A stretch of DNA of 64,000 bases from Isoetes taiwanensis (taxonomy: Eukaryota > Streptophyta > Lycopodiopsida > Isoetales > Isoetaceae). Of this stretch, positions 22,201-33,104 are shown piece by piece (position 1 is the first letter of the stretch; every line of letters starts with the position of its first letter). The notes under the pieces were generated by a model. The model was not told the DNA's origin, searched no databases, and saw only the letters and a program-made list of their open reading frames with translations. The translations under genes and the position numbers were made by a program. Location: contig JAJEKV010000241.1 in the NCBI GenBank assembly GCA_021234155.1, positions 188,001 to 252,000 on the forward strand, written 5' to 3'.

Positions 22201-25200
22201 GATCCAGGGCAATAAGTTCTTCAACTCAAGGGTCAAGCTACGCAGATATAAGGATACATCACCCCCGACATCAAACCTATCATGGAGGAGAGTCATGAGG
22301 CTTTACTCGCCAGGAAGATGCACATGTATTGAGGGACAATGGCCACAAACCAGAAGCTGAACGAATGCTAGTACTTCCACCAGCTCCGTAGATACAATAT
22401 GAGGCTCAAAACTGTGGAGCGTGATCAAGTGCAACTAGAAGGTACCACAAGACTAGAAGGCAACATAGCACCGTAGAACATGACAACGTCTAAGACGTCA
22501 CATTGGAGATCAAACAGGTAAGATGAGAAGCTCGATGGAGAAGCGGCTAGGAGAACCAAGCCAAAGAATCGACGAATCAGCTAGAAACCTCATCAAGGTA
22601 CGACAATTCACATGCAACTTCGCAAACCCAAGGATCGATGATTCGAAAGGCAATTGATGAAGAGAACAACTCCTTACGAGTCTAGCCAAAGGAATTGCGC
22701 ACAACTTCAAGGGGCGCCTCCAAAGATCTTCAGACATTGTGAAGGGGAAGCAATTATTGCCCAAGAACAAGATTAAGAAGCAGACCGGAACGCCAAAGCA
22801 TCAACGACCGTCACATCCTTAGTTAGCATGTGAAGCAGAAGCAAGTTGTGCCGCACCCAACAGACATTGGAGAGCTCAAACATATCAAAGAGTCTACCAA
22901 TCGAGCATGAGCTGACGTACAAATAAGAGAATATAGATCTTCAACACCAACGCACTAGGAGTAACATCGACAACACTGCCATAGAGTACGTATGCACCTC
23001 GAGGGGAGACACTAATGGGGCCTAATAGCTTTAGTAGTATTTGTAATCATAATAGTGTCTTGAATGCATATTTCCCCTTGTTATTCCCTCCCTCTCACAG
23101 TGTAACAGATCAAAGAAAAGAGGTGCCGGACAATTTGAAGGCGTGAAGAGACCGACATCCTCAACATTCGTCTGGCAATAAGCTACCGGCAAGGGATCAC
23201 AACAACATCGAATCCAGAGGCAACATCGATGGAGTGTCACAACAATATCGGATCTAGAGGCATCCTTTAGCCGCCAAGATGAAGAATTCAACGTGGAGGA
23301 TGTTTTTCAATGGAACCACCTTCATGTTTTTGGGAAGTGACATAGAAGCTTTCAAGTGGTCAACAACGCCATCAAAACCACCAAAGTCTCTAATGAAGAA
23401 TGTTGGCCTCTACATCGAGGAGTTCAAAGTCTCAAGCAACTCGAAATAACGTTACCTTGCTGCTTCATGAAGGCAACGAGTGGATGAGATGCGAGCAAGA
23501 TTGAGGAGCTACGATCATATAGTCGAGTAGGATAGGCTTATGGATGATAACATCCATTAGGCTTATGGATGATAACATCCATAATGGGATTGGAAGGCAT
23601 TCTATATTTTCTCATGAAGGGATTGCCCCAAGTTGAGCTAAGCGTCAACAATTGGGAAGGAAATGCATAGTAGTAACTAAAATTATACACGATTGTTAAT
23701 CCAACATATTGAAACCACTTGGTGAGATTGATCATCTCGCTAAGAAGGAATCATTACTAGGATAATTGTTGACCATGTATAAAGCTAGTACCTCCAAAGA
23801 ATAATCCAATCGAATGAAAAGAAGCAATCTAACAAGTCCGGCCAACTTGTTATGATGACATCAATTCAATTGATAGGAATATTCCAAGAGAGTAAATAAC
23901 TAAGAAAGAGGGATATCTATAATATAAAATTGAATAATACATGAAAGGCACATCTAAAATAAGAAGTACATTAATCACATAGTCTTTTGAGACAAAAGGA
24001 ATTGTCATGATGATAAAACCTTGCAGTTTAAAATTGTTCTAAATAACTCAGTAACTCATCGCTTAAGGATAGATATGTTAAACATGATGGCTGCATCCAT
24101 CATAGACGGTTAAATATGTTAGCTAAGGCTAGTAAATTAATGTGTTAGATAAGAAGCATATAACCTCTTAAGGTAAATAGAATAGCTGAGATGTTACGAC
24201 AACATCAATTGAGGGGATATGATACATTGGATAGCATCATTGGAGGGTGTAGGACCATTTTCTTATGAAGAAAGTGGGGGGCTCAATCTTAGGACTGAAC
24301 CTACCTACATCTTAGGGGTTGAATCGCCATTAAATTAGTCGACCCTTAGAATAGAGTCATTCCGCAAGTAATCAAAGCACATGAAGCGTAAGTTGGATAG
24401 ATGCTTAATGTCTATGTGTCCTTCAGCATGCAAGACTGACGCGGGGGAGCGAATTAAGGGAAGCAATGCAACGGCCACGGCGTCTCTAAATTAGTCGACA
24501 CCGGCTCAATGGGGTGCGACAGCTAAGGTGGGGAGAGGCTTTGCTAAGGTGGGGATAGATAGAATGCATGATGGGAAAAGCATAATTTTCTTATGCCGTG
24601 ATCAATTGCCTGCATTCACACCTAGGAATGAGCTAGTAGCCCAGCTCTTAATTAAATTATTCAGGGTTGTGAACCCCTTATAACCACATAAATTAGATAA
24701 TCTTAAGTATAACTATTATGCAGGGCATTGATAGCACTCCATGAGGGCATGTATCATAAGCTGTAATGTCTTGTTGATAAATTCATAATAACTGCATAGA
24801 TAGTTCTGTGTTGTGTAGATATCTTAGTATCGAGATAAAGTAAGATAATAATTACATAAAATCTTAGTTAAACCTTCGCAAGGATGTAATTCCTTCCAAA
24901 GGCATTTAAGTAACCTTCATAGGGTCCTGACAAATATAATAAGAATTTGTCTATCTCTTCATAAGTATAGCAACTATAAAGTATATAATGTAAGGTTGAT
25001 ACATCACCAACCAAGTAGCGAGCGAGAGTCACACGCTTGACACTTGGATCCGATGATATAAACCCTAGCCATATAATAAATAATTAAAATACTTTTCAAA
25101 ATAAGTATTGCCTCGATAATTGTATGATAACATATCTTAAAGGCCGTAAAGTTACGATATAATAGTTACTTAAATATATTACTATTGGAAGCAATATATC

Positions 25201-25400
25201 CAATACTACTATAATGTTAATATAAAAATATTACCGTAAGGTAATTAATATAATCGCATGCATTAAGGGAAGTCCAACAGGGATCATGCAGGAGTCCAAG
25301 GCTGTAATGCTTATTTAAGACGTTAACGGATGCTAGCCGACATGCAACAGTTGATGGAGCAAGTACGAGGATATCTTCTAGCAGCAAGAAGCTGGGAGAA
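19283..25400 (+). mobile_element. Internal region of Ty3/gypsy element 1, degenerate
   Basis: This segment lies between the 10-kb insertion and the recognisable integrase tail and polypurine tract of gypsy element 1. No frame longer than about 100 codons shows a Gag, protease, reverse transcriptase or RNase H motif. The DNA from about 20.4 to 23.5 kb is purine-rich on the plus strand. The element is therefore a decayed copy or one with a long non-coding interior. Copies of AAGGTGGGGA near 24530 and 24551 resemble the true polypurine tract. Confidence 0.5.
19374..19781. repeat. Paired inverted motifs CTCACAGAGTGC / GCACTGTGTGAG
   Basis: CTCACAGAGTGC at 19374-19385 and 19719-19730 is each followed about 40 bases later by CTCGCGCACTGTGTGAG (19420-19436 and 19765-19781). 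A variant with CTCGCAC lies at 19561-19577. Each pair could form a hairpin. Short text around the motifs (AAGCATTTTCAAAAATTTTG / GGCATTTCCAAAAAGTTTG) is also shared, so they are degenerate units of about 345 bp. Confidence 0.7.
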
Positions 25401-25401
25401 G

Positions 25402-25535
25402 AAGCTCTGCATCGGCGATTAGGGGACAAAGTTTGGCTGAAGCTCTGCATCGGCGATTAGGGGACAAAGTTTGGCGGAAGCTCTGCATCGACGATTAGGG
25501 GACAAAGTTTGGATGAAGCTCTGCATCGACAATTG
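25402..25535 (+). repeat. 38-bp unit, three to four copies
   Basis: The unit GAAGCTCTGCATCGGCGATT... followed by AGGGGACAAAGTTTGG repeats with period 38. It begins at the point where a gypsy integrase would read LGDKVWL, so the duplication arose inside the coding region and destroyed the frame. Confidence 0.85.
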
Positions 25536-25800
25536 CAAGAAGCTTGCTCCAAGGTGGGCTGGACCACTCAGGATAACCAAAAGAGTAGGTAACCAATCCT
25601 ATAAGTTGGACCTGCCTGCACACTTGAAGATCCATAGAGTTTTCCACGTAAGTCTCCTAAAGAGGCACACTCCTAATCCAGAGGAAGTATTGGAGACACC
25701 AAAGTTACTGGAAATGACAGACGATCACCTTGAGATTGTTCTAATACCTAGCGAAAGGGACACTTACCAGTGGAAGACGCTACGTGGGCACTACAAATAG
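25536..25800 (+). pseudogene. Ty3/gypsy integrase C-terminal domain fragment
   Basis: The frame reads KKLAPRWAGPLRITKRVGNQ, YKLDLPAHLKIHRVFHVSLL and KRHTPNPEE, the usual C-terminal part of plant gypsy integrase (P-x-GPF-I-x-x-VG...Y-LDLP...IH-VFHVSLL). It stops at 25800 without a chromodomain. The catalytic core upstream is missing or unrecognisable. It belongs to element 1, because the polypurine tract and 3' LTR follow. Confidence 0.85.
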
Positions 25801-26577
25801 ATCTTGAGAAGCAGTACCCACAACTCATGGAGCAATGCAAGGGTCGACTCATTACCAAAGTAGTCGACACCGAACCGATAGGTGAGTGGAAGGTAGATTA
25901 AAAGTCTACTTCCGACGCCACGAAAGTAGACAAATTGAGAGATAAGAGGTCATATAGGATCATGCATTGATAGGAAAACACCTCAAGTCTATGCCCACTA
26001 CGGGGAGGAACCCATCCTCCACGCCAAGGGCGCGAGAGGTGTAGGCATTAGACATCCTAGGCATTATAGGCCGCTGTCTCCACGGCCACAATGGAAGAAG
26101 CATCCTCTTCCTACGCCGGGAGATTAGTCTTGCATCCATGTAGTTAAATTAATTGTAATTAAATGGGTGGTTTTCTAATAACCATCCTTATAATAAATAA
26201 ATGTGTATTAATGTAGTGTTGGACCGGCAGACCAATAGAGTGATCTAAGGAGCAGGAAGGTCACACTGCGAAGACTTGCAACACATGTTTTATCATAATG
26301 TGTTGCAAGGAGACGACATGGAACCCTAATTAGAGAAATTTGGAACTATGTTTATAATAATGGTGTAAACCATAAAATTTTGTGAATAATAGATGATAAA
26401 GTAAGAGGATGAAAGATCCCGTTACCATAGTATGATATTAAACAAGAATGTGTTATGAAAATTAAACTTAAATATTACCTTGGGGTAATTGTATTGTAAA
26501 ATTATATGCATCAAATGTATTGCAGGGTCTGCAGGTTTCCAAGGTGGGGAGACGTGTGATGCTGAGGACAGCGTCAA

Positions 26578-26592
26578 TTCAAGGTGGGGAGA
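26578..26592 (+). other. Polypurine tract of gypsy element 1
   Basis: CAAGGTGGGGAGAT stands directly against the LTR start TGTGACGT at 26593. A second near-identical CAAGGTGGGGAGA lies at about 26540, followed by CGTGTGATG, and is perhaps a duplicated tract. Confidence 0.75.
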
Positions 26593-26636
26593 TTGTGACG
26601 TTCCAGCATAACGTACAGTCCGAATACGTATAATAT
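26593..26636 (+). mobile_element. 3' LTR of gypsy element 1, first part
   Basis: It starts TGTGACGTTCCAGCATAACG and follows the 5' LTR start (7666 onward) for about 44 bases. Foreign sequence then interrupts it. The LTR resumes near 28537. Confidence 0.8.
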
Positions 26637-28139
26637 GTAGCACAATAACAGGGGGTTACTTTTAGATTTTTATACGCTTTTTCACATGGTTTTTCTATAG
26701 TTTCGTTGTTGTATTCGTTGATGTGTACTAAATAGTATTTCTAGAGTGCACCCTTTATGGGCCGTTGATTTTCGTTGGTTGGAACAATCTGAGGGTTGTT
26801 GTCTTTCTCTGCATGTGTTTGTGCATGAACACTACGCATGTGTATGCAGGTGCATGTGCACGTGCATGTGTATGTGCATGCATGTGTACTGTGCATGCAT
26901 GTGTGCATGTGCATGTGTACTTGCCCTCTTGGATTCTTGTTGCCGGAGTGGATTTTTGCTACTACGAGGTGGATTTTTTTCCTCACACTTACAAAGGTAT
27001 TTGTTTTTTAATGTTTCTTCAGTTAGCATAATGGTTTTTTTCACAAGGTATTGGTTTCCTGGTTCTATAATGTAATGCTGCAAAACCCGCCTTTGTTTCC
27101 TTCCCTTTATCTGTTCTAAGATTTGCTGCAGGTTCAAAAAGACTTTAGAGTTTAGGCCCTCTGTTTGCTTCCAACTCTTGGATATTCCTGGCTTGCCGGA
27201 TTGTTCATAGCATTCAAACGGATTCTTGTGCACACAACAGGCGGATTATTCCACGCCCTTTTCTGAATCATGAAGATCAGTCAAACAGTGGCCACAAGAA
27301 TGGAGGTTGGAACTTTAATCGAACTAGAAGGTGAATCATGCATTACCTTTAATCTAGAGATGGAGCATCCAAAATCATAGGGATTGATAAACAATGGTTT
27401 TATTGTGAGAGAGAAATAGCTGTAGCGGGATTAACAACACGTGGAACACTAACAGAGCAAGCTTGCTTCAAAACCTCTACCCTTGATCTCGCTTCACCGA
27501 CCGTTACAGGAAATCTACTCCACATCACCAAACTGGCTGATTCTCTTCACCTGTTAAACCAAAGCCAGGCAACCCATGAGAAAGTATCACTGATTCTTTA
27601 TGAACCTCACCAATTGTTACTGCAGAGTAACGTTGATGCTCATCAATGGTTTGTGAATAAAACATTATTGTAGAGCATATATCAATGTCAAATCTTTTAT
27701 TTGATTTAATTTTATTTCGCTACTAAAGTGTTTGTGAATAAAATCTTATTGTAGAGCATATCAGTGTCAAAAGCTTTTATTTGATTCAATTTTATTTTGC
27801 TATTAAAGTTCTATTTTCTAAATTAATATCAATCTAACCAATTTTTTTCCTTTATATTAATGCAGACTATAGAATCTCCCAATCCATGAATTCCACATGA
27901 CATTCCTCCGACACCTCAAGTCAACACGATGTTGATCCAAACATTATTACTGTACCAGAGAACCCTATAAATATAAATCAAGTTCAATTAGTCCCGCCAC
28001 CATCAGCGTAACCCCCACCTGCACATGGCGAAGACCCTATTGATGTGTTGTCATTATGGTTGGTTGGATACATCAACTTTCTTCATCCATCTCTACACCA
28101 TCCCCAAGGCCCCGAAGGGGCCAAAAAATTTGTTAGTTA
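26637..28139. mobile_element. Insertion of unknown type inside the 3' LTR
   Basis: This stretch is absent from the 5' LTR. It contains a GTGCATGTGTATGCATG-rich tract (about 26826-26925) and an 80-bp tandem duplication (about 27648-27808). Near its right end there is a GC hairpin (GGCCCCGAAGGGGCC) followed by TTTGTTAG. The hairpin-plus-TTAG end is faintly like a Helitron 3' end, but the canonical CTRR is absent and no matching 5' end was found. No protein was recognised. Confidence 0.4.
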
Positions 28140-28536
28140 ACACAAACCATTACATCCAACACTTTAAATTAAATTCCCCCTAAAACCCCCTTTGATTTTG
28201 GTGCATATTCACACGGGGGGGTGACTCCAGGGCAGCGAGAGCCCCTTTTATACCCCCTAAAACAGTATAATACATACATGAAATCAACACAATTGAGTAC
28301 ATTGCCTCAAACCTTATAGTATTTTGCAACTCCCATTATACAATATAAAAAAACTTGTACAAGCATACCCCACAAACGAGGATCGCTATCTACAGTCCAA
28401 ATCAAAGAATAAGTCATGAATATGCCTATCCAACAGCTCTCGTTGCCCGGAGTCACCCCCCATGTGAATATGCACCAAAATCAAAGGGGGTTTTAGGGGG
28501 AATTTAATTTAAAGTGTTGGATGTAATGGTTTGTGT
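28140..28536. mobile_element. 397-bp MITE with terminal inverted repeats of about 94 bp
   Basis: The left terminus ACACAAACCATTACATCCAA... (28140-28233) is repeated inverted at 28443-28536 with only a few differences. The interior of about 200 bp has no open frame. It sits exactly at the resumption of the 3' LTR. A clear target duplication is not visible, because the left neighbour is another insertion. Confidence 0.85.
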
Positions 28537-29030
28537 CTCACGTACATGTCACCATGACAAGTACTTGAGAGCCATAAAGAGTTGGGCCTAGGGGGCAACC
28601 TCGTATGTTGCACATGTTTATTAAACATATGCAATTAAACCCCTTGCCAAGTGGCAATACCCCATTTGGTCCCTTCTAACTTAACCCTAAAAGTTCATGT
28701 ATAAGGAACAAAAGGGGAAACCCTAAACTTTTTCCATTTTCGCATTTTGGCTTCCCTGACCCATTCCGGCCAAGGAAGCTGCCATTCCGCATTGCCAGGC
28801 GCCACTGAGCCGCCTTTACACATTAGATTCATCAGGAGCAACTGTCTTCAGCAAGAACGAAGGCATGGACGCGACTCGGGGAGCTGGAGCAAGCCAAGGA
28901 TCAAGTAACCTGCGATACTGCTGTGCAAAGCCGACTCTTAGCCCGGCAATGAGCTAGGATAGTATGTTATATCAGTCTTATCAGCCTTGTAGATCCTAAG
29001 ATCATCAGCCGTAACGACGGAACCTAACCA
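28537..29030 (+). mobile_element. 3' LTR of gypsy element 1, second part, truncated
   Basis: It matches 5' LTR bases about 7722-8197, from CACGTACATGTCACCATG to GGAACCTAACCAT, and then ends abruptly at 29030. The last roughly 960 bp of the LTR and the flank are not found, so the element lacks its right terminus. Confidence 0.85.
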
Positions 29031-30015
29031 TAGCTAGTATGATACCCTTGGAAATGGTTATATTAAGCTCTAAGGTTACGCCTTTTCAATTTTAAGTGCG
29101 GTGGCTAAATGGTGGTGGAGGATACTAAATAAGAAATAAAATTTGCTTATCAAAATCGGAGGTGCTCCTCATATGTACAACCAAGTCCATTCAATGCAAT
29201 CAAAGCATATCTATATAGCTTAATCCCATAGTAAATGGAGATACAAATAATGAACTAGAAATATGCAGATTCAAATAATGAACTAGAAATTGACCAATGT
29301 ACATGGTTCCACGGTTTTTTTTATGCTCCATAAATTAAATGTAACATATGGACCTACACTAGTGGTTTCAATAAGAGAATTCAAGTGTGTGCCACTAAAG
29401 AAATTGAAAGCAATGTCACTCTATATTTGTCAAAATATGAAGAGTTTGTTGCAGACGATGCAGGTTGAAGACCGAGCTGAGGCAAGAAAAGCAAACGGAG
29501 AGCATGAAGAATCTAAAAAGAATGTTGGCTAACTCATGATCATAGTTATGGTAATTACATTTAATATTATGTAGTCCATCTTAGTAGAAACGGAAGAAAG
29601 CAGCCCTTCTGCTCTGCCCTTCTATGGTGAAACTAGAATTCCTTCAAGAACCGTTGTTTGGATTTCTCCATAGAAAGACAGACTTCTTCAAACAAATTTG
29701 ATTTTAAGGAGCATGCTTTGCAAGTTTTTCGTCATTTGAAATGCCATCTCTGCAACTGTAAAATAACTACAAACTATCTGCTTATACTCATACATATAGA
29801 GTACAATAGCCTTCATAATAAAACAGGGTAGTAGTTGTGACGTGTATTTGGCGATGGATATTTGCTGCAAACAACAATAAATGCTTGTGCCTAAGTGTGT
29901 CAATAAAGCTTGAATCGCAAAAATTGCGATAAGTTAACTAGGGACAAAGGATTCCCTATCACGAACTTGATCATTGAGTTTAGTTTGAGCATCAGCAAAT
30001 ATTACAATTAAGAGG
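29031..30015. other. No gene recognised
   Basis: AT-rich DNA with short frames only. A duplicated phrase TTCAAATAATGAACTAGAAAT occurs twice near 29240-29290. I see no transposon end, RNA gene or domain. Confidence 0.4.
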
Positions 30016-30900
30016 TTCTAAACGAGGTGCACCCTGGACTATCACAGTCGTCGGATTCGTCCATTCTACGACCCAGATCATATGTTGGGGCCCATGGGCA
30101 CCTTTCGTTTCGCTTATAGTCATTTATAATTGGAGGCGCCTATGATTTTGAAATATGAAATACGATTTCGCCTAAGGTTTTGAGGGAATATCGAACCTCT
30201 ATACGACTTTGCCTAAGATTTTAGAATATGAAATACGGGAGCTCGAACCTTCACCAAAATAATTCAATGTCCTAACTAAGACTACTTTAACCGATATACC
30301 CAATGAGCTAACGCGATTATTTTTTCTCTTGAATCTATGTTTTTTTTTTATAACAACTTATTTAATTGTTTTAAGGATATATGGTCTATGGTTTCAGGAA
30401 TTGTTATTTTTACATCCATATCAAATCCCCCTGGAACCCCCTATTATTTTGCTACATATTCTAAACGAGGTGCACCGTGGACTACCACAGTCGTCGGATT
30501 CGTCGATCCTACGACCCAGATCGTATGTTGGGACTCCTGGGCACCGGTCGTTTCACTTATAGTCATTTATGATTGGAGGCGCCTATTATTTTGAAATATG
30601 AAATACGAATTCGCCTAAGGTTTTGAGGAAATATCAAACCTCTATACGACTTTGCCTAAGATTTTAGAATATAAAATACGGGAGCTCGAACCTCTACCAA
30701 AATAATTCAATGTCCTAACTAAGGCCACTTTAACGAATATACCCAGTGAGCTAATGCGATTATTTTTTATCTTGAATCTATGTTTTTTTTATAACAACTT
30801 ATTCGATTGTTTTAAGGATATATGGTCTATGGTTTCAGGAATTGTTATTTTTACATCCATATCAAATCCCCCTGGTTCCCCCTGTTATTTTGCTACATAT
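30016..30900 (-). mobile_element. Tandem pair of tRNA-like (SINE-like) units, about 443 bp each
   Basis: Units 30016-30458 and 30459-30900 are about 95 percent alike. Read on the minus strand each has an RNA polymerase III A-box-like word (TAGCTCACTGGG in unit 2, TAGCTCATTGGG in unit 1). About 55 bases later comes a B-box-like word GGTTCGAGCTCC. About 280 bases of unrelated sequence follow, ending in GTGCACCTCGTTTAGAA. This is the layout of a tRNA-derived SINE, but no A-rich tail or target duplication is clear, so the call rests on the promoter boxes. Confidence 0.5.
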
Positions 30901-30992
30901 TAAAGAGAGTTTTGTGAAAACGAAAAATTTAAGCGTAGATTTTAATCCTTCATTATTATGTCCATCTTGACCACCTTCCTTCAATTCCTTCG

Positions 30993-31091
30993 CTATTTGC
31001 TCTCAATAGCTTTCAATATCTGCTCTCGACGAGCATGCTCCATTGCTACTGCCTGTATGGCCTCCATGTGTTCAGTTTGATTCTTGATCTT
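30993..31091 (-). pseudogene. 3' end of an unknown coding exon interrupted by gypsy element 2
   Basis: On the minus strand a frame reads EHMEAIQAVAMEHARREQIL and then KAIESK to TAG at 30993-30995. It is helical and charged, like the C-terminus of a coiled-coil protein. The target site of gypsy element 2 (ATCTT, 31087-31091) cuts it. The upstream part resumes at 35793, where a TTTAG acceptor lies some 20 bases away. The identity is unknown. Confidence 0.35.
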
Positions 31092-31249
31092 TGTAACGGG
31101 CCCATGGTAGACCGCTCGAGTATTCGAACCTTGAATGTGCCTGTGGGGCGTTCCCGAGACACCGGCATAAATGGGTAGAAGCGACTACTCATAAACGTCT
31201 AGACGGTTTTGCCCAGTTGGTTAAGGGCATGTCGGTTAGGAACGTTACA
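31092..31249 (+). repeat. 5' LTR of gypsy element 2
   Basis: It begins TGTAACGGGCCC and ends AACGTTACA, so the ends are inverted TGTAAC/GTTACA. It is identical to 35635-35792. The region GCCCAGTTGGTTAAGGGC near the right end resembles the D-arm/A-box of a tRNA and can pair with itself. Confidence 0.95.
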
Positions 31250-31251
31250 GT

Positions 31252-31263
31252 TGGTATCAGAGC
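31252..31263 (+). other. Primer binding site, tRNA-iMet
   Basis: TGGTATCAGAGC is an exact match to the common plant initiator-Met primer site, two bases after the LTR. Confidence 0.9.
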
Positions 31264-31336
31264 AAAGTTCTGGTTAGTGGATTATGAGATTTGTGATTAT
31301 TGATGATATTTGCTATGGTTCCAGATTCTTGTAGAG

Positions 31337-33104
31337 ATGAGTTCTCCAGGAGGATCCCCAGGAGGAGCTGGACAGGCTGGTGGAGCTCCTGATGTAGCCA
31401 ATATCTTGCGGGCTATTCAAGCCAAGTGTTTGCAGAGTCGCGCCGCAACAAAAGACATTTGCGGACAAGGCGTGTTAGAGAAGGTGCCAAGGACACTAAG
31501 AGGGAAGTATTTCTTGGAGAGAATGTTCTGAGGGGGATGATGCAGACTGCGGCTTTCGTGGAGTTGAGTTTTACTTTAAACTCATTAATCTTTGAAGATT
31601 CGTTAAAAGGCGTATTGGCTCAAGCAATGTTGGGTGGATTTGCTAGAGTATGGTGGGAGAATTATTTTATGGATATAAATAAGGCCGCAGGGGTGCAACT
31701 TGGCAAGAGTTTAAGACCGCTTTTGAAGGACATTTTATGCCTCCTGGGTACAAAGTTGACAAGATGAATGAGTTCTTGGACTTGACACAAAAAGGGACGG
31801 TGGCTGAATATAACGAGAAGTTTAGAAGGTTGCAGTATCATTGTCCTTTTGAGGATAAGGAGAAGCTTTGTGCTCGATTTGTGAAGGGTTTGCAGGTTGA
31901 TATTAAGAGCACAATGTCAGGCGTGTCTTATAAAGATTTGGAGGAGGTATTCAGAATTGCTAAGAATCGTGAATCGACCCTAGCTGAGAAGGCAACCTTG
32001 GAGAATGCTAAGAAGAGACAAGTTCCTTCCACATGGCAGACTGGTGGATCTGCGAGCAGAGGTAGATTCTCTAGTAGGGGTGGCATGGCTGCGCAGGCTG
32101 TTAGTATGCAGGAGGGTAGTCAAAATCGAGGATCTCGGCCTATGTATGCACCTTTGAATGATGAGACTAGGGAAAAGTGTCTTAATGAGAATCGATGCTT
32201 TAGGTGCAGAGAAGTTGGTCATTATGGACGAGATTGTCCGAGAAGGTGGATGGATAGTACCGCCTCGTCTGCATCTTCTCAACGTGGAGGGCAAACAAAC
32301 CAGTGGTCCAGGTTGAATTCTAGTGATACTTATGGACGGGGCCAAGGCAGAGGAAATGGAGGCCGAAGTAACCGTGGAGGTCGTGGAGGTTTTTGGGACA
32401 ATAATAGGGGTGGCAGAGGACAAGCTAGAGGAGACAACAGGATTATAGCACAAGCTAACCCTGCAGTTGAAGTTAGGGCTGCTCGAATTATGGATCCTCC
32501 TGTTGAAAGAATGTGCATGTATGCTGCAGTGGACCAGGGCCGTGTAGATAATCAAGCTGTGGTTATCAGAGTTCCAGGTATTATTCATGGAGTCCCTATT
32601 CTCTTTCTTATTGATTGTGGTAGTACACATTGTTTTATTTCCCCAAGGCTGGCAAAGAAACTAGATTTGAATATGATTAGTCGGGATCCTAGATATGTGG
32701 AGTTGGCTGATGGTAAAATTAAGACTTCTTATGCTAAGGTAGACAATCTTAAATTCCAAGTAGGAGATCTTGAGTCCCATACTAGTTTTGAAGTTTTGAG
32801 CCTAGGGAAGTATGATGCTATTCTAGGAATGTCATGGTTAAGGCCATATAAAGCTTGCATTGATTATGAGAGCAAAAAGCAGGTTACATGCCAAAGTCCT
32901 AATGGAGATAAGCATGTGTTGGAAGGATTGCCTTCGTCATTAGTGGTTACACCTTTGTCCCGAAAAAGTTTTAAGAAACAGATTAAGAACGGGTGCATAA
33001 GAATGGGATGTGCATTTTTGGGTACCGCCGAAGTTACTGAGAACAACCTATTGCTCACGAGATCCGAAAAAGTGTTGGATGAGTTCTCTCGATGTGTTTC
33101 CTAA
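31337..33104 (+). pseudogene. Gag-protease region of gypsy element 2, frameshifted
   Basis: Gag starts at ATG 31337 (MSSPGGSPGG). Frame changes occur between 31425 and 31530 and near 31695. From 31737 one frame stays open to 33104. Within it are the Gag core (TVAEYNEKFRRL), a basic Arg/Gly-rich stretch, a CCHC zinc knuckle CFRCREVGHYGRDC, more RG-rich sequence, and a retropepsin core FLIDCGSTHCFIS in which the usual D-S/T-G is D-C-G. Gag would coat the particle and the protease would process Gag-Pol. The frame near 31695 breaks beside a CTGCAA-like word, so a sequence error is possible. Confidence 0.9.

Noticed and set aside
20713-23300. Several 60-100-codon frames in the gypsy interior
   Set aside because: No Gag, protease or polymerase motif, no consistent frame, strong purine bias.
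26826-26925. Cys/His-rich frame in GTGCATGTG tract
   Set aside because: Simple-sequence translation; no zinc-finger spacing is kept.
28085-28140. Helitron 3' end (GC hairpin followed by TTAG)
   Set aside because: Canonical CTRR and a 5' TC end were not found; kept only as a possibility in the insertion entry.
31980-32630. 216-codon minus-strand frame
   Set aside because: It is antisense to the Gag-protease region, which has a zinc knuckle and retropepsin motif.
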